Below are positions 41,085 through 50,009 of a DNA stretch of 64,000 bases, piece after piece. The stretch covers positions 244,243 through 308,242 of the forward strand of contig NNSG01000003.1 in assembly GCA_002256485.1 (NCBI GenBank). The letters run 5' to 3'. The notes beneath the pieces were generated by a model that searched no databases, had not been told where the DNA came from, and saw only the letters and a program-made list of their open reading frames with translations. Both the position numbers and the translations under genes were made by a program. Within the stretch, counting starts at the first letter, position 1; each line of letters begins with the position of its first letter. The DNA is from Fidelibacterota bacterium 408169 (GTDB taxonomy: Bacteria; Fidelibacterota; Marinisomatia; Marinisomatales; TCS55).

Positions 41085-42785
41085 ATGGCAAAGCGAATAA
41101 CAATAGACCCCGTCACAAGGATAGAAGGCCATTTACGTATCGATTGTGAAATCGAAAATGGTATTGTGACTGATGCTTGGTCTTCCGGACAAATGTGGCG
41201 TGGAATAGAAGTCATCTTAAAAGATAGAGACCCTAGAGATGCGTGGCTTTATGCTCAACGTATTTGCGGAGTATGTACCACTGTTCACGCCATAACATCG
41301 GTAAGAGCTGTTGAAAATGCACTGGCCATGGAAATACCTTTGAATGCGCAATATATACGCAACATCATTATCGCTGCTCATGCAATACATGACCATATTG
41401 TTCATTTTTATCATCTGTCAGCCTTGGATTGGGTAGACATCGTTTCTGCTTTAAAAGCTGATCCATCTGCAGCATCTAAACTTGCTCAAAGTTTATCTCC
41501 TTGGCCTAACAACGGTATTCAAGAGTTTAAAACAGTCCAGGAGAAATTGAAAAAATTTGTTAGCTCTGGACAACTTGGCATATTTTCCAATGGTTATTGG
41601 GGCCATCCGGCAATGAAACTTACACCGGAAGTAAATCTAATTGCCGCAGCGCATTATTTGGAGGCATTTGAATACCAACGGAAGGCAAATCAGATTGTAT
41701 CTATTCTTGGTAGTAAAACACCTCATATTCAAAACTTGGCTGTTGGAGGTGTAGCTAATCCAATTGATCCTGATAGTCATGCTGCGTTTAATATGGAAAA
41801 ATTGGCTCATATAAAAACATTAATGGACGAATTGAAAGATTTCATACGGAATGTTTATTTAGTAGACTTAACTGTGATAGGAGGGTTTTATGCGGACTGG
41901 TTAAACTATGGGACTGGAGTTATCAATTATTTAAGCGTACCGGATTTTCCTATGGATACAAAAAGTACAGTATTTGGTATTTCAGGTGGTTATTTCCCCA
42001 ATGGCAATATGGATGAATTTCACAAAATTAATAGTTTTGATGATCCGTATTTCGGCGACGGTGTGAAAGAAAGTATTAAGCATTCATGGTATAAAGGAGA
42101 CTGGACAAGACATCCCTATGATGAAGAAACCGTACCCGATTATACAGATTTTCAACCGGATGGTAAATATTCATGGGTAAAATCACCCACCTTTTACGGG
42201 GAGCCTGCCCAAGTAGGTCCGGTAGCAAATATCATGTCTATGTATATCAGTGGTCATGAACCGACCATAAAATATGCACTTTTGGCATTGGAAAAAATAA
42301 GCAAAATTGCTAACAAAAAAGTTGGATTAGACGCACTGCATTCAACTTTGGGGAGGCATGCAGCTAAATGCATTCGGACAAATGTATTATATGACATTTT
42401 AAATGATAATTACGATGCATTGGTAACGAACATTGCTTCAGGCAATTATGAAACTTTCAATACACCTGTATTTCCTAAAGGAGAACAGATGGGTTTTGGT
42501 TTTCATGAAGCACCAAGAGGAACATTATCCCATTGGATTGTCATTAATAACGGAAAAATTAAAAATTATCAATGTGTTGTTCCCTCTACGTGGAATGCAG
42601 GACCAAGAAACCAAGATGACAAATTAGGACCTTATGAGGCTTCACTTGTCGGAAATCCTGTGGCGGATGCCGACAAACCTTTGGAAGTACTGCGAACAAT
42701 TCATTCTTTTGATCCCTGCCTAGCATGCGCTATCCATCTCCATGAGAATGATAAGACGAATGTTATTCAAATAAATGTCACCTAA
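41085..42785 (+). CDS. hybC: [NiFe]-hydrogenase large subunit (HybC-like)
   Basis: RICGVCTTVHAITSVRA and SFDPCLACAIH. Confidence 0.95.
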   Translation: MAKRITIDPVTRIEGHLRIDCEIENGIVTDAWSSGQMWRGIEVILKDRDPRDAWLYAQRICGVCTTVHAITSVRAVENALAMEIPLNAQYIRNIIIAAHAIHDHIVHFYHLSALDWVDIVSALKADPSAASKLAQSLSPWPNNGIQEFKTVQEKLKKFVSSGQLGIFSNGYWGHPAMKLTPEVNLIAAAHYLEAFEYQRKANQIVSILGSKTPHIQNLAVGGVANPIDPDSHAAFNMEKLAHIKTLMDELKDFIRNVYLVDLTVIGGFYADWLNYGTGVINYLSVPDFPMDTKSTVFGISGGYFPNGNMDEFHKINSFDDPYFGDGVKESIKHSWYKGDWTRHPYDEETVPDYTDFQPDGKYSWVKSPTFYGEPAQVGPVANIMSMYISGHEPTIKYALLALEKISKIANKKVGLDALHSTLGRHAAKCIRTNVLYDILNDNYDALVTNIASGNYETFNTPVFPKGEQMGFGFHEAPRGTLSHWIVINNGKIKNYQCVVPSTWNAGPRNQDDKLGPYEASLVGNPVADADKPLEVLRTIHSFDPCLACAIHLHENDKTNVIQINVT

Positions 42786-43278
42786 AATTTCTGCTCATAT
42801 TCTTGTATTAGGATTAGGTAATATTCTTCTTCAAGATGAAGGTGTTGGTGTCCATATCGTCAGAAAATTAGAAAACGATTATCGTTTTGATCCCCATATT
42901 GACATAGTGGATGGAGGTACAATGGGGATGGATTTAATTCCATATTTTGATCACAGGAAAAGAGTCATCATTATTGATGTTGTGAATTTCGGAAAAATGC
43001 CGGGATATGTTCAAAAATTAAATGATCATGAAATCTTGACTACCATAAATACAAAACTATCGGAGCATCAATCCGGTTTGAGGGATGTATTGAGTACATT
43101 AAAATTAATGGAAATTGAACCGGATAAAATCATATTATTTGGTATTCAACCAAAGTCTGTAGATATGGGATTAAAGTCGTCATCTGATCTCCAACCAGCG
43201 ATTGAAAAAGTTCTTACTTTGATATTAAACACATTAAACAATTGGGGAGTGAATTATCAGCTTAAACATAATAATTGA
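42775..43278 (+). CDS. hybD: Hydrogenase maturation protease
   Basis: VLGLGNILLQDEGVGVHIV, DGGTMG, EHQSGLRDVL. Confidence 0.9.
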   Translation: MSPKISAHILVLGLGNILLQDEGVGVHIVRKLENDYRFDPHIDIVDGGTMGMDLIPYFDHRKRVIIIDVVNFGKMPGYVQKLNDHEILTTINTKLSEHQSGLRDVLSTLKLMEIEPDKIILFGIQPKSVDMGLKSSSDLQPAIEKVLTLILNTLNNWGVNYQLKHNN

Positions 43279-43314
43279 AGTATGTAATTTTAGTAAAAGA
43301 ATAAGGAAATTCTT

Positions 43315-43683
43315 ATGAAGTATGAAATCAATATTAAATCCGCTGGTTAGTTGTTATTGGAGCAATTATGATTCAACTTGCCCTTGGAGCTATTTATGCC
43401 TGGAGTGTCTTTACAAAATTCTTACAGACTCTGAGGGTATATATATTTTTCAGCAAAAGAAACAGCATGGGTATTTTCAGCATATGGTATAGCAGGAATT
43501 GTTGGCCCTTTCATTGCAGGATATTTTAAAGATTCAGCTCAAATCGCCGGCGATCCGTCTGTGTGGATGATTCCATTTATGGTTGCCGGGATCGCTTGTC
43601 TAATCGGTTCGATAATTATGTATTTTAATAACCCTCCAGAAAAGATCATTATTAAAAAGATTGCTGTAGAAATTGCAAACTAA
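43315..43683 (+). pseudogene. Internally deleted OFA-family MFS transporter
   Basis: RWLVVIGAIMIQLALGAIYAWSVFTKFL joined after a deletion to FSAKETAWVFSAYGIAGIVGPFIAGYFKDS...IIMYFNNPPEKII; stops and frame changes. Confidence 0.8.
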
Positions 43684-43761
43684 AGAGATAAAGTAAAAAA
43701 TATAAATTAGGTTAGATAATTAAAGTTATATGATAATTGTATTCTATCAGTATAGAATAAA

Positions 43762-44415
43762 TTATGAATCAAGAATAAATTTAATTGGAATCGAAACCCA
43801 AACAGCTACTGGTTTATCACGTTGATAGGCAGGTTTGAACCGGGTTTTTCTAATGGCATCCATTGCAGCTTCATTCAAGCCAGTATTTGGAACACCTACC
43901 AAAATTTCCATGTTTTTCACTCTTCCTTTTATATCAACAAATACATATACAATGACAGTTCCATCGACACCAGCTTCTCGTGCTAAATCGGGATATTTTA
44001 TATTGTTTTTTATTGCTGCATAACCACCAATTGGTTCTGGTGGGGAATCATATGCTATAAATTTTACATTGGGTCCACTCGATGGAGGAGGAGGGGGATT
44101 CATTGTCAGTGGATTATATGAATCAAATGTAGTTTCATCAATTGTTAAATCTTCAGATAAATCTTCACTTTCAGATTCAATAGGGACAGTCGGTCTTGCT
44201 GGTGGTGGAGGTAAATCAATTTGTTGTGTAAGAGGTATATCGATTTGTTCGATTTCGATATTTGCAATTGATTCCAATTGAATTCTATTTATATGATCTC
44301 GTGGGATAAAAAATAAAAAGGATGTTATGAGAATCATTGATATTAACGTGGAATATCTAATTATCACTGGATAATTATCATGAAGGACTTTTGACGGTAT
44401 ATGATGAATATTCAT
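43762..44415 (-). CDS. TonB-family energy transducer
   Basis: N-terminal TM, Pro-rich spacer, C-terminal YPDLAREAGVDGTVIVYVFVDIKGRVKNMEILVGVPNTGLNEAAMDAIRKTRFKPA. Confidence 0.9.
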   Translation of the reverse strand: MNIHHIPSKVLHDNYPVIIRYSTLISMILITSFLFFIPRDHINRIQLESIANIEIEQIDIPLTQQIDLPPPPARPTVPIESESEDLSEDLTIDETTFDSYNPLTMNPPPPPSSGPNVKFIAYDSPPEPIGGYAAIKNNIKYPDLAREAGVDGTVIVYVFVDIKGRVKNMEILVGVPNTGLNEAAMDAIRKTRFKPAYQRDKPVAVWVSIPIKFILDS

Positions 44416-44600
44416 GGCTGTTAATTATCTTATTAAAAGACCTTATTATCTTATATAAAATTACATTATTTAATATTATCAATTCAATGATTTATTGATA
44501 GAATAAATGGATTTTAAAATATAGAATTATTAATTCTATTATATAATAAAATTATAGAGTTTAATAGGTTAGTTTTATTCTTAATTTTGGGTGCGATAAA

Positions 44601-46523
44601 ATGTCAAAATTTCCTGGTATAAAATCAACTGCGGACGGTGCAGCAATTGTCGTATGGGTTGAAACCCACATTACTCAAGGTGCATGCGCTTATCCAATTA
44701 CATCATCAACGACCATGGGGTCTGGTTACCAAGCTGTCATTTCAAACGGCGGTACAAATATTTGGGGTGAAAGCATGGCTTTTATTGAATCGGAATCCGA
44801 GCACAGTTCTGCGTCCGCATGCGAGGGGTTTGCCCTTGCAGGAGGTCGTGTTACAAACTTTACTTCCGGACAGGGTTTGGTATTGATGAAAGAAGTCTTA
44901 TACACCATTTCTGGAAAGAGACTTCCCATCGTATTTCATATTGGTGCTCGTGCCCTAACATCACACTCACTTAATGTTCACGCAGGTCACGATGATGTGA
45001 TGGCAGTTACAGATTGTGGTTGGGGTATGCTTTTTGCTCGAAATGCCCAGGAAACAGGTGATTTGGCATTAATATGCAGAAAAACTGCAGAAGAAACACA
45101 AACTCCCTTTTTAAATATAATGGATGGGTTTTTGACAACACATACTATCGAAAATGTTTGTTTACATGAACCTAAAATGATGAATGAATTTGTTGGAAAG
45201 CCCCAAGATAATTTGATAAATATGATGGATCCGTATCACCCGATTATGTCTGGTGTTGTTCAAAACCAGGATTCATATATGAAGGGGAAAATTGCTCAAA
45301 GGGTTTACACAGATAAAATAGAAGAAGCTCTTATAAAAAATATGGCCGAGTTTTATAAACTTACAGGTCGCCAATATGGACTCATTTCAGAATATAAAAT
45401 GGACGATGCCGAATTTGCAATCGTAGGAATGGGCTCGATGATTGAAACTGCGGAAGCAGCCGTGAACTATTTAAGAAAAGAAAAAGGAATAAAAGTAGGC
45501 ATAGTCCATGTGACTTCCTTCAGGCCATTTCCGGGCAAACAAATTGTTGAAGCATTAAAAAATGTAAAAGCTATTTCAGTTTTGGAAAGAATGGATAATC
45601 CTTTAGCTGAAAGTAATCCCTTAACAATGGAAATAAAATCGTCATTTGCTGATAATCTAAAACCGAATAATAATGGACATATTATAATACCAAAAATATT
45701 TTCCGGATCAGCTGGATTAGGATCTAGAGATGTTCGCCCGGATGATATAATGGCTGTTGTGGAAAATATGCTCAAGAATGATAAAAAATATTTTACGATT
45801 GGCATTGATCATGATTTGGCATTATATACTGGGGAATCGACAGATATTCGATCAGAGGGTACATTTTCAATGCGAGGTCATTCTGTAGGTGGTTATGGAT
45901 CGGTTACAACCAATAAAATTATCGCAACTATCGTTGCAGACCTTTTTGACATGTATGTACAAGCTTATCCAAAATACGGATCAGAGAAAAAAGGATTGCC
46001 AACAACATATTATTTAACCGTTAGTCCGGATAGGGTAAAAACGCACAACGAACTTGAATTTGTTGAATTTGTACCTCTGAATGATGTTAATGCGTTTAAC
46101 TTGGCGAATCCACTGAAAGGACTTCAACCCGGTGGAATGCTCTTTGTCCAATCACCCAAAACTGAATCTAGTGAAATATGGTGCGATTTTCCAAAGTGGG
46201 CACGGAAAATTATACATGAGAAAAAGATAAAAGTAATGGCCCTGGATACAGTAAAAATTGCTCGGGAAGTTTCTTCCAAAGCTGATTTAATCCAACGGAT
46301 GCAAGGCATTGTATTATTGGGAATCTTTCTGAAAGCAACTCCATTTTTGGAACGATCCGGAATTAGTGAAGATGAATTAATGCAAGGAGTTGAAAAATCA
46401 TTAAGAAAGTATTTTGGAAAACGGGGTGAACAGGTTGTTCAAGATAATTTAAATGCTGTTAAGCGTGGTTTTAATGAAGTATTTGAAGTTAAACAGAAAG
46501 AAGAAGAGGCTGTACCAGTATGA
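44601..46523 (+). CDS. porA: Pyruvate:ferredoxin oxidoreductase alpha/gamma-type subunit
   Basis: ACAYPITSSTTMGSGY, FTSGQGLVLMKEVLYTISGKRLPIVFHIGAR; downstream beta/ferredoxin subunit. Confidence 0.88.
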   Translation: MSKFPGIKSTADGAAIVVWVETHITQGACAYPITSSTTMGSGYQAVISNGGTNIWGESMAFIESESEHSSASACEGFALAGGRVTNFTSGQGLVLMKEVLYTISGKRLPIVFHIGARALTSHSLNVHAGHDDVMAVTDCGWGMLFARNAQETGDLALICRKTAEETQTPFLNIMDGFLTTHTIENVCLHEPKMMNEFVGKPQDNLINMMDPYHPIMSGVVQNQDSYMKGKIAQRVYTDKIEEALIKNMAEFYKLTGRQYGLISEYKMDDAEFAIVGMGSMIETAEAAVNYLRKEKGIKVGIVHVTSFRPFPGKQIVEALKNVKAISVLERMDNPLAESNPLTMEIKSSFADNLKPNNNGHIIIPKIFSGSAGLGSRDVRPDDIMAVVENMLKNDKKYFTIGIDHDLALYTGESTDIRSEGTFSMRGHSVGGYGSVTTNKIIATIVADLFDMYVQAYPKYGSEKKGLPTTYYLTVSPDRVKTHNELEFVEFVPLNDVNAFNLANPLKGLQPGGMLFVQSPKTESSEIWCDFPKWARKIIHEKKIKVMALDTVKIAREVSSKADLIQRMQGIVLLGIFLKATPFLERSGISEDELMQGVEKSLRKYFGKRGEQVVQDNLNAVKRGFNEVFEVKQKEEEAVPV

Positions 46524-48103
46524 GTTCACTTGTTTCTGAATTAAACAAAAAAAACGCATTTGAAATTTTAGATGTTGGTGATTTTAACGATAGAATCGTT
46601 GGGGCATATAATAATGGTACTGCTGAAGAGGGACTCCCCGCTGACGACTCAACTGCAAGAAGTTTAATCCCTGCAGGTACAGCGGCTCTTCGTGATTTTA
46701 GTTATATCGCACCTGACATTCCCGAGTTTACATCAGATAATTGTGTGGCATGTATGGAATGTGTTACCCAATGCCCGGATACGGCAATTCTCGGGAAAGC
46801 CATTCCAAAATCGAAATTAGAGGAAACAATTGGTAAGTTGGAATCCGGAGAAATTAAAGGATGGATATCTGATCAGTGGGCGGATACGAATAAATTTTCA
46901 AAGGTTCCCGAAAAACAAGGCAAAGAGCCGGCCAAGTTTGGGATTTTTATTGATCCCACAAAGTGTAAGGGGTGTGCTGAGTGCGTGGATGCTTGCGGTG
47001 ACCACGAAGCATTAGCTATGATAACCAAGGTGGACAATACGATTCCAACATACCAAAAAGCATTTGACTTTTTCACATCTTTGGGAGAAACTCCTTCAGA
47101 TTATATAAATGAAAGAGTGCTGGTAGATATGATGCTTGCCAGTGATTCCATGCTTTACACCGGTGGTGCCGGATCATGCATGGGCTGCGGTGAAGGTACG
47201 GCATTGAGAATGATGCTGGCCGCCACAGGTTTTGTTTATGGTAAGGAAAGTATCGGACTCGTGGCAGCAACAGGATGTAATACTGTGTATGGATCAACCT
47301 ATCCCTATAATCCTTTCTTAGTCCCTTGGACAAATTCTCTTTTTGAAAATGTTTCTGCGGATGCTATGGGAATTCGAGCACGCTGGAACCAAATGGGTTG
47401 GCAGGATAAAAAACTCTGGACTATAGGTGGTGATGGTGCAATGGTAGATATCGGATTTCAATCCCTGTCACGAATGCTGGCGTCTGGCATGGATATTAAT
47501 GTATTGATTTTGGATACTCAGGTGTATTCAAACACAGGAGGTCAAACATCCACTGCCACTTTCACCGGACAGGATGCGAAAATGTCTATGGTGGGAAAAG
47601 CTATTGGGGGAAAAATAGAAAAACGAAAAGAAATTGCAAATTTATGTATGATGCACCCGGATATCTTTGTTGCCCAAACGACTTCAGCCCATACAAATCA
47701 TTTTTATAAAGCAATCATGGCGGCAAATGAATATCCCGGCCCCTCTGTCATTAATGTATATACCACGTGCCAACCGGAACATGGCGTTGCCGATGATATG
47801 GCAATGCAGCAAGCAAAACTGGCAGCAGATTCTAGAGCTTTTCCCGTTTTCATATATGATCCTACACAAGGAGAGAAATTTTCAGAACGACTATCACTCC
47901 AGGGTAACCCAGCCAAAAATAAAGATTGGTTTGTAAATCCAAAGACACAGGAACAAATTGATTTTATTTACTTCGCAAAAACCGAAGGCCGCTTTGCAAA
48001 ACATTTTAATAAAGATGGGAATCCGGATGAATTAATGAAATCCAGTCAAGAAGAACGACTTGCAAATTGGCGCTTACTCCAAGAGTTGGGAGGTGTTATA
48101 TAA
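46520..48103 (+). CDS. porB: Pyruvate:ferredoxin oxidoreductase beta subunit with fused 2x[4Fe-4S] domain
   Basis: CVACMECVTQCPD, CKGCAECVDACGD, GGAGSCMGCGEGTALR, DTQVYSNTGGQTSTAT. Confidence 0.9.
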   Translation: MSSLVSELNKKNAFEILDVGDFNDRIVGAYNNGTAEEGLPADDSTARSLIPAGTAALRDFSYIAPDIPEFTSDNCVACMECVTQCPDTAILGKAIPKSKLEETIGKLESGEIKGWISDQWADTNKFSKVPEKQGKEPAKFGIFIDPTKCKGCAECVDACGDHEALAMITKVDNTIPTYQKAFDFFTSLGETPSDYINERVLVDMMLASDSMLYTGGAGSCMGCGEGTALRMMLAATGFVYGKESIGLVAATGCNTVYGSTYPYNPFLVPWTNSLFENVSADAMGIRARWNQMGWQDKKLWTIGGDGAMVDIGFQSLSRMLASGMDINVLILDTQVYSNTGGQTSTATFTGQDAKMSMVGKAIGGKIEKRKEIANLCMMHPDIFVAQTTSAHTNHFYKAIMAANEYPGPSVINVYTTCQPEHGVADDMAMQQAKLAADSRAFPVFIYDPTQGEKFSERLSLQGNPAKNKDWFVNPKTQEQIDFIYFAKTEGRFAKHFNKDGNPDELMKSSQEERLANWRLLQELGGVI

Positions 48104-48708
48104 TGGATAAAAAAACATATATATTAAAAAATAACAAAGAAATAACTATTCGAGATTTGAACCTGAAAGATGTTTCTTTATCACATAAATTTTTTCAGGC
48201 TATTCCTGAATCAAAGAGAAAGTATTATCGCAGTGATGTAACGAACAAAAAACATTTAAAAGAAAGAGCAGAACAATCTGAATCAGGTAAAATTATACGG
48301 CGAATTGCATTGTTTGAGAAACAAATAGTTGGTGACGCCTCTTTGGAAATAGACTCAGATTCTTGGAAAAGTGGTACAGCATTTTTAAGACTTGTGATTG
48401 ATCCAGGTCATTCCGGAAAAGGCGTACAATATGCATTAGCAAAAGATTTGTATGATATAGCCCATAATAAACACATTGAAAAAATCGTCGCTAAGTTTAT
48501 GAGACCCCAGAAAGATTTAATGACTATCTACACCAATCTAGGATTTAAAATGGAGGGCGTTTTACCGGATTATGTACACGATTTAAAGGGAAAAGAACAG
48601 GATATGGTTATCATGGTTGCTTCCCTCGAAGATCTTCGTTCAGCTCATAGTTTCATAGGGGATTGGCTGGACAATGATCACAGTTCAGTTGGTGCAGGGG
48701 AGATGTAG
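48103..48708 (+). CDS. GNAT-family N-acetyltransferase
   Basis: ITIRDLNLKDVSL ... LRLVIDPGHSGKGVQYALAKDLYDIAH ... YTNLGFKMEGVLPDYVHDLKGKEQDMVIM. Confidence 0.75.
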   Translation: MDKKTYILKNNKEITIRDLNLKDVSLSHKFFQAIPESKRKYYRSDVTNKKHLKERAEQSESGKIIRRIALFEKQIVGDASLEIDSDSWKSGTAFLRLVIDPGHSGKGVQYALAKDLYDIAHNKHIEKIVAKFMRPQKDLMTIYTNLGFKMEGVLPDYVHDLKGKEQDMVIMVASLEDLRSAHSFIGDWLDNDHSSVGAGEM

Positions 48709-48740
48709 CATCAAAATTCTTTTATTCTCATACTATAAAA

Positions 48741-49010
48741 ATGGATAAAATTTCCATAACACATCCTAAAAAAGAAGAATTGGCTGCAGAAGGTGTTTTG
48801 AATTGGCCTATTTGGGAATGTGGTATTTCTGAATTTCCGTGGTCTTATAGTGATAAAGAAACATGTTATATTTTGGAAGGTGAAATTGAAGTGACTTCTG
48901 ATGAAGAAACAGTCACAATTAAACCTGGAGACTTTGTGGTTTTTCCTGAGGGATTAAGTTGTACTTGGAAAGTAAGTACAGCGGTACGAAAACACTATAA
49001 TTTTGGATGA
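48741..49010 (+). CDS. Cupin-fold protein
   Basis: CYILEGEIEVTSDEETVTIKPGDFVVFPEGLSCTWKV. Confidence 0.85.
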   Translation: MDKISITHPKKEELAAEGVLNWPIWECGISEFPWSYSDKETCYILEGEIEVTSDEETVTIKPGDFVVFPEGLSCTWKVSTAVRKHYNFG

Positions 49011-49216
49011 AAATGTTAAATCTTAATTGGCGGATAAGGTTAATTATTGGCATTGGAATGATCATTGGTTCTGGTATAGCATTTTATTGGGGATATCAGT
49101 TAAAAATTGTTTCTGAACCATTTAGTCATATTTGGGTTTTAGCTCTGGGTTTTGCATGGGTTGGCAGCGATCAAATTCAGAAAGCAACCAACAAAGAGTC
49201 CCAGGACTCTGATTGA
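49007..49216 (+). CDS. Small hypothetical membrane protein
   Basis: 69 aa, two TM-like segments, overlapping upstream stop. Confidence 0.5.
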   Translation: MKMLNLNWRIRLIIGIGMIIGSGIAFYWGYQLKIVSEPFSHIWVLALGFAWVGSDQIQKATNKESQDSD

Positions 49217-49262
49217 ATTCTATATCATTTTCATCATCATCTTAATTTAAATTCTCCACCCT

Positions 49263-50009
49263 ATGCGGGAAGTTGTATATAGATACCTGAATACGTATGA
49301 GCCTTTTGATATGTTTGGCTCGGAGCACATTTTTGCTATAATAGGTGCTTTAGTTGTTATCATAATAATTCCTTTATATGCTAAACAGTATCTGAAAAAA
49401 GATACACAAAATAAAATTGGCATGTTGATTGGTTGGCTGGTTTTTGGAAACTATATTACATGGATAGGTTTGGAAGGCATTGCCGGTACATTTGATATTA
49501 AACTGCATTTGCCGGTCCATTTATGTCGCCTCGCCAATTTAATGATGCCATTGCTTATGGTTTGGCGTAGTTATTTTGTTTATGAAATACTATTTTTCTG
49601 GGGTTTTTCCGGCATGTTGCAGGCATCCATTACTCCGGATATAGCAGCAGGATTTCCTCATTTTCATTACTTCCGATTCTGGTTGGGTCACCAGGGGCTG
49701 ATACTTGCCTTAGTTTATGCAACTGTTGTGTACGAAATCCGCCCGACGTTCAAAAGTTTAATCAAATCATTTTTCGCAATGAATATTTTTCTGGGTATTG
49801 CTTCAATTGTTAATTTTATTCTGGATTCGAATTACTTTTGGATCTGTGGTAAACCGGTCAATCAAATTGGGGAAAAAATTCCAACTCTTCTTGATTATTT
49901 AGGCCCTTGGCCCTGGTACATTATTAGTGCAGAATTTGTAGCATTGGCTCATTTTTTGTTAGCTTACAGCCCATTTTATTTCATAAATAAACGAAAGGAA
50001 CAGCAATGA
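49263..50009 (+). CDS. YwaF/TIGR02206-like integral membrane protein
   Basis: MFGSEHIFAIIGALVV, LPVHLCRLANLMMPLLM motifs. Confidence 0.7.
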   Translation: MREVVYRYLNTYEPFDMFGSEHIFAIIGALVVIIIIPLYAKQYLKKDTQNKIGMLIGWLVFGNYITWIGLEGIAGTFDIKLHLPVHLCRLANLMMPLLMVWRSYFVYEILFFWGFSGMLQASITPDIAAGFPHFHYFRFWLGHQGLILALVYATVVYEIRPTFKSLIKSFFAMNIFLGIASIVNFILDSNYFWICGKPVNQIGEKIPTLLDYLGPWPWYIISAEFVALAHFLLAYSPFYFINKRKEQQ

